Assembly (NCBI GenBank): GCA_030829675.1
Contig: JAURAE010000001.1
Span: 19,892 to 83,891 of the forward strand
Length of the DNA: 64,000 bases
Origin: Schleiferiaceae bacterium
GTDB lineage: Bacteria > Bacteroidota > Bacteroidia > Flavobacteriales > Schleiferiaceae
Direction: 5' to 3'
Positions 53,898 to 61,974 of the stretch are shown here, piece by piece. A model generated the notes under the pieces. It did not search any database. It was not told the origin of the DNA and saw nothing but the letters and a program-made list of their open reading frames with translations. A program made the translations under genes and the position numbers. Every line of letters begins with the position of its first letter. Position 1 is the first letter of the stretch.

Positions 53898-55144
53898 TGC
53901 ATACGGCATCGACACATAAGGTCGATCCGATCCATTTAGAACATCGGCTGTTGGAGGAATCCAATGGCCGATCGTTTTTTGCCCTCTACACGTCTAGGGG
54001 GTATAAAAATTCTCACACCTCATACGCCTTGTTATTTGCGTGGGGGGCTCAACGTGTCTTTGGCGCCGATGAATTGGCTCTAGGCGCCCTCGAAGGCGGG
54101 TGGCGCTTCGGTTTTGCCGGTTATGAAATGCGTCATCGCTTTGAATCTTTGGACCGTGGGAATCCCGCCTTGGGAGATTGGCCCGAAGCCCTCTTCTTTG
54201 AACCTGAAGTAGTGGGTACCTTGAGTTGGGATGGAGAATTATCTGTGACCGATTTCACCAGCGACCGCTCCACCCAAATCATTCAAGACCTGCTTCAGCC
54301 GGCCGCACCGCTCGAAGGTCCCACTGCCCTTGATTTCAAGCCTGTGGAGACCAAAGCGGAATACTTGAGCGCCGTCGAACACCTCAAAGCACACATCCAA
54401 AGAGGGGATATTTACGAGGTCAATTACTGCACGGCTTTCAAGGCTGAGGTAGCGGCGTTGCATTCGCCGGCCTTGTTTGAGAAAATGGCGTCTCGAACAG
54501 AAGCGCCGTTCAGCGCCTATCTCAAGCTCGACCAGTACGAACTCCTGTGTACCTCTCCCGAACGTTATTTCAGCAAAAAGGGACAGCGCATTTTGAGTCA
54601 GCCCATCAAAGGAACCAATCGCCGGGTAGCCAACAATGCGGCAGCTATGGCTGCGTTGAAGGAAAGTGAAAAGGAACGCGCAGAGAATGTGATGATCGTA
54701 GATTTAGTCCGTAATGACCTCAGTCGTGTGGCGACTAAGGGGAGCGTTCAGGTGAGCGAGTTGTACGGCACGTATGCCTTTAAAAATGTAAACCAATTGA
54801 TCAGTACAGTCGAAGCCAATATCAGCCCCAATACCGGATTTTGGGAGCTCTTTGGCGCGACCTTCCCCATGGGTTCAATGACGGGCGCTCCTAAAGTGAG
54901 TGCCATGCAATTGGCCGAGCGGTATGAAAAAACAGCACGGGAGATTTATTCAGGTACGGTGGGCTATACCACTCCTGAAGGCGATGCTGATTTCAATGTG
55001 GTCATTCGCAGTGTGGCGATCAATCGTACAACGGGTGTGGCGACGACGCACGTGGGCGGGGCCATCACGATTTTGAGCGATCCACAGCAGGAGTACGAAG
55101 AATGTTTACTCAAGGCAGAGAGCATGTTTGATAGCGCTCGATAA
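53897..55144 (+). CDS. pabB: Aminodeoxychorismate synthase component I family protein
   Basis: Chorismate-binding enzyme for p-aminobenzoate synthesis. The motif QPIKGTNRR (PIKGT, with Lys) fits PabB rather than TrpE (PIAGT). Also visible: GDIYEVNYC (about 174), LVRNDLSRV, SVQVSELYGTY, GATFPMGSMTGAPK and a C-terminal HVGGAITILSDP. Length 415 is short for fused forms, so the glutaminase partner is separate. One-base overlap with lpdA. Confidence 0.88.
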   Translation: MHTASTHKVDPIHLEHRLLEESNGRSFFALYTSRGYKNSHTSYALLFAWGAQRVFGADELALGALEGGWRFGFAGYEMRHRFESLDRGNPALGDWPEALFFEPEVVGTLSWDGELSVTDFTSDRSTQIIQDLLQPAAPLEGPTALDFKPVETKAEYLSAVEHLKAHIQRGDIYEVNYCTAFKAEVAALHSPALFEKMASRTEAPFSAYLKLDQYELLCTSPERYFSKKGQRILSQPIKGTNRRVANNAAAMAALKESEKERAENVMIVDLVRNDLSRVATKGSVQVSELYGTYAFKNVNQLISTVEANISPNTGFWELFGATFPMGSMTGAPKVSAMQLAERYEKTAREIYSGTVGYTTPEGDADFNVVIRSVAINRTTGVATTHVGGAITILSDPQQEYEECLLKAESMFDSAR

Positions 55145-55152
55145 ATTGGTTG

Positions 55153-55160
55153 TAGTTTTG
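55153..55160 (+). promoter_or_regulatory. -7 element upstream of tilS
   Basis: TAGTTTTG, exact TAnnTTTG, 19 bases before the ATG. A TTG at 55128-55130 gives a 22-base spacer, somewhat long. Confidence 0.45.
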
Positions 55161-55179
55161 ACACTATAATCCTCCATTC

Positions 55180-56442
55180 ATGACCATTATCCCCGGATCA
55201 AAAGCAATTCTCGGCTTCAGCGGCGGCGTAGATTCCGTGGTGTTGAGTCATTGGTTGCTGCAGCGGTACAACATCCGTCCGTATTTGCTTCATGTGAATT
55301 ACGGTTTGCGAGAGGAGGCGGACGAAGACGAACGCTGGTGCCGCTGGTTCGCTCAGGAGCATCGATTTGAAATTGAAGTGCTGCATGCCGATCCTACAAA
55401 GCGCAAAGGAGAGAACATTCAGAATTGGGCCCGGAAACTTCGGTATCATTGGTTCGAGGAACGTGCACAAGCCCTTGGGGCGGAATATATTTTTACAGCC
55501 CATCACCTTGACGATAGAAAGGAAACCTTTTTAATGAACGCCCTTCGCGGCGCGGGATTGACCGGCCTAACTGGTATGTCTCATCCCCACATTTTTCGTC
55601 CATTGGCGCAGATGAGCAAGGCGGATATTCTTGCCTTTGCACAGGAACATGAGCTCACTTGGCGAGAAGATGCCTCGAATCAAACATTGAAATACACGCG
55701 AAACAAGGTGCGCAATTTGCTGCCGCAGGTCCTTGATGAAGTGGAGCCTCGATGGCACGGCGGTTTGGCCAAGACCATTGATAATTTGGTCCGCGATCGC
55801 GAACTGTTGGAGGGAATGTTGGACGAGTTTGAGCAGCATCATGTGCGTGAATTCGAAGATGAAGTCCACATTGATTTCGGAACGTGGATCGAGCAACCCT
55901 ATGCCCAAACGTTGTTGTACAGGTACTGCCTGCGCTGGGATCTAGGCTTTTCCTACGAGGAATGTGGCCATGTTTTGAAGGGGGATTCGGGCCAATTAAC
56001 GCCTGGCCGCCAGAAGATTTTAGTCAAAGACCGCACGGCCTTTATTTTGGCGCCGAAAAAGGAATTGGACCCCAATACCTATACCATTCATGGGCCGGAC
56101 GATTTGTCTAATTTACCCTTTACCCTAACCCTGCAACCTACCCCGCGAGCACAGATTGTATTCGACGATGATCACGAATGGATCAGCCCTGCAGCAGCCC
56201 CATTTCCCTGGACCATTCGAGTATGGAAACCCGGAGATTCTTTCTTGCCCTTAGGGATGAAAGGTTCAAAAAAAGTGGCCGATTTCCTCAACGACCTGCG
56301 CCTTCCTCGCCACCGCAAAAAGCACATCTACGTTGCCTTGCACAACGATGAAATATTTTGGGTCCTCGGCTATAGAATCGCGGCACACGTAAAAGTTGTC
56401 GAAGGCGATGACATGGCCTATCTTGCATCTCTGAAACTTTGA
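55180..56442 (+). CDS. tilS: tRNA(Ile)-lysidine synthetase
   Basis: Modifies C34 of the AUA-reading isoleucine tRNA to lysidine. PP-loop SGGVDS (about 14-19), HVNYGLREEADEDE, YIFTAHHLDDRKET and the R-N-K-V-R motif (TRNKVRNLLP, about 170). C-terminal domain with RVWKPGDSFLPLGMKGSKKVADFLNDLR typical of TilS. Length 420 normal. The dsbD-like gene follows after 4 bases. Confidence 0.94.
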   Translation: MTIIPGSKAILGFSGGVDSVVLSHWLLQRYNIRPYLLHVNYGLREEADEDERWCRWFAQEHRFEIEVLHADPTKRKGENIQNWARKLRYHWFEERAQALGAEYIFTAHHLDDRKETFLMNALRGAGLTGLTGMSHPHIFRPLAQMSKADILAFAQEHELTWREDASNQTLKYTRNKVRNLLPQVLDEVEPRWHGGLAKTIDNLVRDRELLEGMLDEFEQHHVREFEDEVHIDFGTWIEQPYAQTLLYRYCLRWDLGFSYEECGHVLKGDSGQLTPGRQKILVKDRTAFILAPKKELDPNTYTIHGPDDLSNLPFTLTLQPTPRAQIVFDDDHEWISPAAAPFPWTIRVWKPGDSFLPLGMKGSKKVADFLNDLRLPRHRKKHIYVALHNDEIFWVLGYRIAAHVKVVEGDDMAYLASLKL

Positions 56443-56446
56443 TCAC

Positions 56447-58345
56447 ATGAAGCGAATTTTTACCGCCTTTATTTTCCTAATAACCACCTTGGCCTGGGCA
56501 CAGCCGCAAGCAGTTACTTGGTCTACTTCTTATGAGAACACTGATGAGCACACGATCATCACGGTTCATGCAGAAATTGCGGAAGGTTGGCATTTGTACA
56601 GTCAAAACCTTGACGAAGGCGGACCTATTCCAACCTCCTTTGTCCTCGAAGAAGATTCTTCCTTCACCACGGTGGGAGGATGGGCCGAAGGAGAGCCACA
56701 TGTGGAGTTTGATCCAAATTTCGATATGGATTTGGCTTATTTCAGCGATGCCGCGGATTTCACCGTCAAGCTCTTGCCTACTGAGAAAGAATTTACCGTC
56801 AAAGGCGAGCTCGAATTCATGGTGTGTAATGACGAAATGTGTTTGCCGCCGACCTATGAAGATTTCTCGGTTCGGGTGACCAATGCACCTGTACCCTCCA
56901 TTTGGAAAGGGTTAGGAACTACATTCTGGCTTGGATTCTTGGGCGGTTTCGCAGCGCTGCTCATGCCCTGTATTTTCCCAATGATTCCACTGACGGTGAG
57001 CTTCTTTACCAAGCAATCCAAAACGAAGGCCGAAGGGATATTTAAAGCAGCGTTGTATGGGCTAGGGATTATTGTAATATACGTTGCCCTAGGTCTTGCC
57101 GTGAGTGTCATTTTTGGATCTGATGCCTTGAATCAAATGGCTACGAATCCATGGTTCAACCTAGCATTCTTTGCTCTCTTTGTCATTTTTGCGGCCAGCT
57201 TCTTTGGTGCCTTTGAAATCACTCTGCCGTCGAGCTGGGTCAATAAAGCAGATGATGCGTCCAACAAGGGAGGGATGCTTGGTATCTTCTTCATGGCCTT
57301 TACCTTGAGCTTGGTGAGCTTTTCTTGTACGGGTCCAATTATCGGAACATTGCTCGTCGAGGCGGGATCAAAAGGTTCGCTACTGGGACCTGCCGTAGGG
57401 ATGTTTGGATTCTCATTGGCCTTGGCCATACCCTTTACCCTTTTTGCCGCTTTCCCTGGATGGTTGAACTCTTTGCCTTCATCAGGCGGTTGGTTGAACA
57501 CCGTGAAAGTGACCCTCGGGTTCTTGGAATTAGCGTTCGCATTGAAATTCTTGTCCACGGCAGATTTGGTATGGCAAGCGCATTGGTTAGAGCGTGAACT
57601 TTTCCTAGCCATTTGGGTAGCCATCGCCTTTATCACTGCCTTCTACCTTTTGGGTGCCTTCCGCATGCCGCTAGATAGTCCGGTAACCACTATTTCAGTA
57701 CCACGACTTAGCTTCGCGATGGTCTTCATGATTTTGGGCTTCTACATGTTGCCAGGAATCTTCGGCGCTCCTGTGAAGCTCATCTCAGGATTCCCGCCGC
57801 CAGAGCATTATGCAGAAAGTAAGAGCGGTGCCTACGCGCAACCCGTGATTAATATGGTTGGTGCGGGTGAGTCTGCAGCCGTAGAGGTGGAGCATGGCGA
57901 TCATTGTCCCAACGGCTTGCCATGTTTCAATGATTTTGATGCCGGTTTGGCCTATGCCAAGGAGGTAGGCAAGCCCATCATGATAGATTTCACCGGATGG
58001 GGATGTCAGAATTGTCGCAAGATGGAAGAAAACGTTTGGGTAGACGAGCGCGTTCACAAGAGGTTGAGAGATGAAGTTGTTCTCATTTCACTATATGTGG
58101 ATGAGCGCACGGAGTTCCCGAAAGAAGAGCAATACATCAGCGAAGTAACGGGCCGTAAAATCAAGAACGTCGGTAACAAGTGGAGCGAGTTTGAGGAAGT
58201 GAACTTTGGGGCGGTTAGCCAGCCCTTGTACGTTTTCCTCGGGCACGATGACCTCAAGCCTTTGATTGAAACAAGAGGCGCAGATCTCGATATCGAAGCC
58301 TATATCGAATGGATGGACCGCGGCATCTCAGCCTTCCAGAAATAA
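56447..58345 (+). CDS. DsbD-like thiol:disulfide interchange protein
   Basis: Transfers reducing power from the cytoplasm to periplasmic thiols. N-terminal beta domain with C-x4-C (CNDEMCLPP, about 126), eight membrane helices with the paired Cys segments LLMPCIFPMIPL and SFSCTGPIIG, and a C-terminal thioredoxin domain with C520-x2-C523 (FTGWGCQNCRKM). Signal peptide MKRIFTAFIFLITTLAWAQ. A plausible electron source for the CxxC envelope proteins elsewhere in the window, though that link is inference. Followed by a terminator. Confidence 0.92.
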   Translation: MKRIFTAFIFLITTLAWAQPQAVTWSTSYENTDEHTIITVHAEIAEGWHLYSQNLDEGGPIPTSFVLEEDSSFTTVGGWAEGEPHVEFDPNFDMDLAYFSDAADFTVKLLPTEKEFTVKGELEFMVCNDEMCLPPTYEDFSVRVTNAPVPSIWKGLGTTFWLGFLGGFAALLMPCIFPMIPLTVSFFTKQSKTKAEGIFKAALYGLGIIVIYVALGLAVSVIFGSDALNQMATNPWFNLAFFALFVIFAASFFGAFEITLPSSWVNKADDASNKGGMLGIFFMAFTLSLVSFSCTGPIIGTLLVEAGSKGSLLGPAVGMFGFSLALAIPFTLFAAFPGWLNSLPSSGGWLNTVKVTLGFLELAFALKFLSTADLVWQAHWLERELFLAIWVAIAFITAFYLLGAFRMPLDSPVTTISVPRLSFAMVFMILGFYMLPGIFGAPVKLISGFPPPEHYAESKSGAYAQPVINMVGAGESAAVEVEHGDHCPNGLPCFNDFDAGLAYAKEVGKPIMIDFTGWGCQNCRKMEENVWVDERVHKRLRDEVVLISLYVDERTEFPKEEQYISEVTGRKIKNVGNKWSEFEEVNFGAVSQPLYVFLGHDDLKPLIETRGADLDIEAYIEWMDRGISAFQK

Positions 58346-58364
58346 GATTGTAATCATAAATATC

Positions 58365-58404
58365 ACGCCCGGACAGAACCTTCTGCTCCGGGCGTTGTTT
58401 TTTT
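58365..58404 (+). terminator. Intrinsic terminator after the dsbD-like gene
   Basis: ACGCCCGG (58365-58372) pairs with CCGGGCGT (58388-58395); a second 5-bp stem CAGAA/TTCTG extends the top. A TTGTTTTTTT run ends five bases before the next ATG. Confidence 0.82.
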
Positions 58405-58409
58405 GGGTG

Positions 58410-58829
58410 ATGGATACCACCCTAGAAACCAGATATCGATTGCGCCACGACGATGAAGTGGTCGGCTACGCCCGTAAAATAGGCAGTCGATCGCATTTCT
58501 ATTCTAGGGACCAATTCTGGTGGTCAGGCATCAAAATCGAACACAACAAAGTCGATGAAGGTGTGGGGCTGTTTGATATAGACAAACGCATGCTCTACGA
58601 GTGGGACATCGTTGAATATTGCCTCGAAGACCGCCGCGATCGCATGGGCGCTTTTCTTTGGTCTTCTACCCGCAAAGAATTTTGCATTGTCGACCTCGAC
58701 GAACCCAGCCTTGAAATCCCTTTAGAAGTGGATGGCCTCCAGCTTTTTCAACCCAAAGACCTCCGCTTTCGTGCCTACCTCTTTCAAAACCCAGATTTAA
58801 TGGTAGAGTTAGGCGTAGATGACGAATGA
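58410..58829 (+). CDS. Hypothetical protein, weakly YopX-like
   Basis: 139 residues, no signal peptide or membrane helix, rich in charged and aromatic residues, so probably cytoplasmic. The stretch VGLFDIDKRMLYEWDIVEYC (about 54-73) faintly resembles the YopX-domain core (x-G-L-x-D-x-x-x-x-x-I-Y-E-x-D-I-V), known mostly from phages, but the rest does not fit well and I do not assign a function. ATG 58410 is chosen; upstream in-frame residues from 58266 overlap dsbD and the terminator. The terminator sits directly in front of the start. Confidence 0.6.
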   Translation: MDTTLETRYRLRHDDEVVGYARKIGSRSHFYSRDQFWWSGIKIEHNKVDEGVGLFDIDKRMLYEWDIVEYCLEDRRDRMGAFLWSSTRKEFCIVDLDEPSLEIPLEVDGLQLFQPKDLRFRAYLFQNPDLMVELGVDDE

Positions 58830-58833
58830 TGGC

Positions 58834-58841
58834 TATTTTAG
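58834..58841 (+). promoter_or_regulatory. Possible -7 element for tyrS
   Basis: TATTTTAG, seven of eight positions of TAnnTTTG, identical to the box in front of the second tonB copy, 35 bases before the tyrS ATG. No TTG found at -33. Confidence 0.3.
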
Positions 58842-58876
58842 CGGCTCATTCAAGCGATAACTCAAAGGGACGACCC

Positions 58877-60160
58877 ATGAATACAAACTTTGTTGAAGAA
58901 CTGCGTTGGAGAGGCATGTTGCACGACATTATGCCTGAAACTGAAGAATTGTTGACCAAGGAAATGGTCAGCGGTTATATCGGCTTTGATCCTACGGCAG
59001 ATTCATTGGGGGTAGGGAACATGGTGCAGATCATGACCCTCGTACACTTTCAACGCGCCGGACATAAGCCCATCGCCTTGGTTGGGGGTGCCACCGGAAT
59101 GGTGGGGGATCCCTCTGGGAAAAGTGCAGAGCGTAACCTCCTGGACCTAGAGGCCCTACAGCATAACTTGAATTGTCAGAAAGCACAACTTGAGAAGTTC
59201 CTCAACTTTGATTGTGGGGACAACAGCGCTGAAATCGTCAACAATTACGATTGGTTCAAGGAGTTTGACTTCCTCGGTTTTATCCGTGACGTTGGTAAGC
59301 ACATCAGTGTAAACTACATGATGGCCAAAGACAGCGTTAAGAACAGATTGGAGACGGGCATGAGCTTTACGGAGTTCTCGTACCAGCTCATTCAAGGCTA
59401 TGATTTCTACCACCTTTGGAAAAACAATGGTGTGAAGCTACAAATGGGCGGCTCAGACCAATGGGGCAATATCACCACAGGTACGGAACTCATTCGTCGA
59501 TTAGGACGTGGCTCCGCGCATGCATTGACCACACCGTTGATTAAAAAGGCAGATGGAACCAAGTTTGGGAAGTCCGAAGGCGGCAACGTTTGGTTGGATC
59601 CGAACCGCACCTCGCCGTATGCCTTCTACCAGTTTTGGTTGAACGCGGCGGATTCCGATGCCGAGAACTACATTAAAATCTTTAGCATTAAATCTCGAGA
59701 AGAAATCGAGGCCTTGATCGCAGAACACAATGAGGCTCCGCATCAACGCAAGCTTCAGAAAGCCTTGGCAGAAGAGGTGACCGAGCGTGTACACAGCAAA
59801 GAAGACCTCGAGAATGCTCAGGCGGCTTCACAAATCCTTTTTGGCAATGCTACAGAAGAGCAGCTTCGCAAGCTCGATCGCACCACGCTAGAGAGTGTTT
59901 TTGAAGGTGTACCACAGTTTGAATTACCACGTACGGCGCTTGCCGGAGGCTTAGATATTGTGGAGGCCTTGGCAGAGCACACTGCCATCTTCCCTTCGAA
60001 AGGCGAAGCGCGCAAAATGGTGCAAGGCAATGGTGTGGCCATCAATAAGAGCAAGGTGGATTTGGACAAAACCCTATCCGAAGAGGATGTGGTTGCCGGC
60101 GGATTGATTATCGCGCAGAAAGGGAAGAAAAACTACTTCCTGATCGCCATCGTCGACTAA
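58877..60160 (+). CDS. tyrS: Tyrosyl-tRNA synthetase lacking the HIGH histidines
   Basis: Class I synthetase that charges tRNA(Tyr); 427 residues. Tyrosine-binding and family motifs are intact: GFDPTADSL with T40, VGGATGMVGDPSGKSAERN, SYQLIQGYDFYHL, QMGGSDQWGN, and the KMSKS loop as KFGKS (229-233). The C-terminal S4-like RNA-binding domain ends the protein. The signature HIGH is replaced by G45-V46-G47-N48, so the position equivalent to the catalytic His45 is Gly. ATG 58877 (MNTNFVEELRWRG) fits the family; an upstream frame from 58826 adds unrelated residues. Followed by a bidirectional terminator. Confidence 0.92.
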   Translation: MNTNFVEELRWRGMLHDIMPETEELLTKEMVSGYIGFDPTADSLGVGNMVQIMTLVHFQRAGHKPIALVGGATGMVGDPSGKSAERNLLDLEALQHNLNCQKAQLEKFLNFDCGDNSAEIVNNYDWFKEFDFLGFIRDVGKHISVNYMMAKDSVKNRLETGMSFTEFSYQLIQGYDFYHLWKNNGVKLQMGGSDQWGNITTGTELIRRLGRGSAHALTTPLIKKADGTKFGKSEGGNVWLDPNRTSPYAFYQFWLNAADSDAENYIKIFSIKSREEIEALIAEHNEAPHQRKLQKALAEEVTERVHSKEDLENAQAASQILFGNATEEQLRKLDRTTLESVFEGVPQFELPRTALAGGLDIVEALAEHTAIFPSKGEARKMVQGNGVAINKSKVDLDKTLSEEDVVAGGLIIAQKGKKNYFLIAIVD

Positions 60161-60177
60161 GCAAAATTTTACCGCAC

Positions 60178-60207
60178 AAAAAAGGCGCCCGCAGGGCGCC
60201 TTTTTTT
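60178..60207. terminator. Bidirectional terminator between tyrS and a convergent gene
   Basis: GGCGCCC (60184-60190) and GGGCGCC (60194-60200) form a perfect 7-bp stem around GCA, with six A before and seven T after, so it can stop transcription on both strands. The T-run overlaps the minus-strand stop codon. Confidence 0.88.
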
Positions 60208-60940
60208 ATAACTGTACATAGTCCATGACGATATCGTCTATTTCGGAGAGGAATCTGTCGTTCGGTCTTTGGAAGAAGTAGAACGTCCCATAATCTCTGT
60301 CTTCGGTGAGCTTGAGCTTGGGGTATTCGAAAAGTTCTCCTTTATTGATCAGGACATAAGGCATACTGCCGCGGAAGATGAACAGGGCTTGGAGTTCAGG
60401 TTTGCCCGGATTTCTCTGATGGTCAAGGAAGGCCCAAGCATCGTATTCGCCGAAAGACTTGTTTTCCCAACCGTTTTTCTTCAGTTCATTTTCCAAATTC
60501 TCCTTCATCGAGCCCACTCGCTTTTCAGAAAAGAATTGCTCGAGCATATAGGTGGGGAAGCTTCGGCGCTCTATGTGGCGGCTATTCAATGTACCTGAAA
60601 GCACCACTTCGTAATAATTGGACTTGCGTCTTGCGGAACTCTCCCACAATGAATCTAAAGGATAGCTATCACGAACCTTGACCAGAGTTTCAAGTTTTTC
60701 CGAAAACAATGCCGCTTCAGCCATCACTCGCTTATCAATAACATTGACAAAATCTTCGTGCACCCAACAATGCAGATGTACTTCGTAGGTGCTGGTTCCG
60801 TTATCGTATGCCGCAATGCGTACGCTATCAACAAGGGTAAGGTGTCCCTCGTCTTTCGCTAAGTCGGCCGAGCGACGAATGAGCTGGCCGTGGGCCAACA
60901 TGGTGCACCCTAAAAGGGCTAAAATCAGTTTCAATTTCAT
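60206..60940 (-). CDS. Hypothetical secreted protein
   Basis: 244 residues with a signal peptide (MKLKLILALLGCTMLAHG; the single Cys12 lies within the hydrophobic core, so a lipoprotein is unlikely). The rest is a mixed alpha/beta soluble domain, with no family I recognise; features include VHLHCWVHEDFVN, AWAFLDHQRNPG and a terminal IDDIVMDYVQL. Probably periplasmic. The start overlaps the stop of the LuxE-like gene by 4 bases, suggesting a functional pair. Confidence 0.72.
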   Translation of the reverse strand: MKLKLILALLGCTMLAHGQLIRRSADLAKDEGHLTLVDSVRIAAYDNGTSTYEVHLHCWVHEDFVNVIDKRVMAEAALFSEKLETLVKVRDSYPLDSLWESSARRKSNYYEVVLSGTLNSRHIERRSFPTYMLEQFFSEKRVGSMKENLENELKKNGWENKSFGEYDAWAFLDHQRNPGKPELQALFIFRGSMPYVLINKGELFEYPKLKLTEDRDYGTFYFFQRPNDRFLSEIDDIVMDYVQL

Positions 60941-61920
60941 AGACTAATCATCAAATTACACCCGCGTATTTCGCTGTGGTCTAATCTTCCATAGACCTCA
61001 AATGTACCGTTTTCAAAGACTTGGCCCTGATCGGCCAATGCTAAAAATGCGCAGCTATCGACATTTGCTAAATCAATAACGTTTAAGGCGCCCCGCGAGC
61101 CGTTCTGCTGAGGAGAGGAGAGGGGGTCCGCAATATCACGCGTATACACCCGCATCCAATCCGGTGCAACAAATACGCCAGAATCTTGCATGTAGGCTTG
61201 GCTCATGAGCTCGGTCATTCCATATTCACTGTCGATCGCCGATGCGGGAAAAGCCCTTCGTAGATAAGCATGTACTTCTGCGCGAATCATTTCCTTCTTG
61301 CGCCCCTTCATGCCGCCCGTTTCCATGACGCGCAACTCCGGAAAATCAAGGGGTTGATCGCCAAGAAAATCGGCAAAATCAAGTAAGGCAAACGTCACTC
61401 CCAATAATAGTGTAGGCTTTTTTTCATCGCCCAGTTCCCTCAAGCGCTCCAACAACTCCGCGTGATTGTATAGGTAGAAGCCACTTCTCACATCCCTCGA
61501 GCGTTCAATCATTCCCTCCGCCATCATCACCAACGACGATCCACTGCGCTCCAAATAGGAGGGCAGCAAGGCCAGGACGGTCCAATCTTCTATGGCCCCA
61601 TATTGCCGCTCAAAGCCCTGAACATAGACACTTTGATAATGTGCTGTAGATTGGACGTGATGTAGCGAAGGGGTGCCGCCGGTCGTGGTGCTCGAGGAGA
61701 AGGTGATTTCCGGGGTCCAATTCCCACAAACTACAGCATGCCCCTTAAACAACTCCACCGGTAGAAACGGAATTTGGTCGATGCGATGGATGTCCGCGGA
61801 ATCTCTGCCCAACAATTGGCAGAACTTGCCGTACACCGCATTGTGTTTCCGCTGCCAATGGAAAAGCTTGAGCGCTTCGGCTTCGAAATTTGCGGGTGTG
61901 ATGTGGGAGAAATTGGACAT
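60937..61920 (-). CDS. LuxE-like acyl-protein/acyl-CoA ligase family protein
   Basis: 327 residues of the LuxE (acyl-protein synthetase) type of adenylating enzyme: VELFKGHAVV, the phosphate-binding TFSSSTTTGGTPSLHHV (about 74-90), an IDSEYGMTELMSQAY motif (about 228-242) and a C-terminal GRLDHSEIRGCNL. In luminous bacteria LuxE activates fatty acids; relatives in Bacteroidota are uncharacterised, and no lux genes lie nearby. ATG 61920 is chosen because it follows directly on a U-tract; upstream residues overlap the terminator. Confidence 0.83.
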   Translation of the reverse strand: MSNFSHITPANFEAEALKLFHWQRKHNAVYGKFCQLLGRDSADIHRIDQIPFLPVELFKGHAVVCGNWTPEITFSSSTTTGGTPSLHHVQSTAHYQSVYVQGFERQYGAIEDWTVLALLPSYLERSGSSLVMMAEGMIERSRDVRSGFYLYNHAELLERLRELGDEKKPTLLLGVTFALLDFADFLGDQPLDFPELRVMETGGMKGRKKEMIRAEVHAYLRRAFPASAIDSEYGMTELMSQAYMQDSGVFVAPDWMRVYTRDIADPLSSPQQNGSRGALNVIDLANVDSCAFLALADQGQVFENGTFEVYGRLDHSEIRGCNLMISL

Positions 61921-61950
61921 AAAAAAAACCGCACCCCTTAGGGCACGGTT
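61921..61950 (-). terminator. Intrinsic terminator after the TonB-dependent receptor gene
   Basis: On the minus strand AACCGTGCCC pairs with GGGTGCGGTT (two wobble pairs) around a short loop, then eight U. The U-tract is followed at once by the ATG of the LuxE-like gene. Confidence 0.75.
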
Positions 61951-61974
61951 CAAAATTAGGTATTGTCTTGTAGC

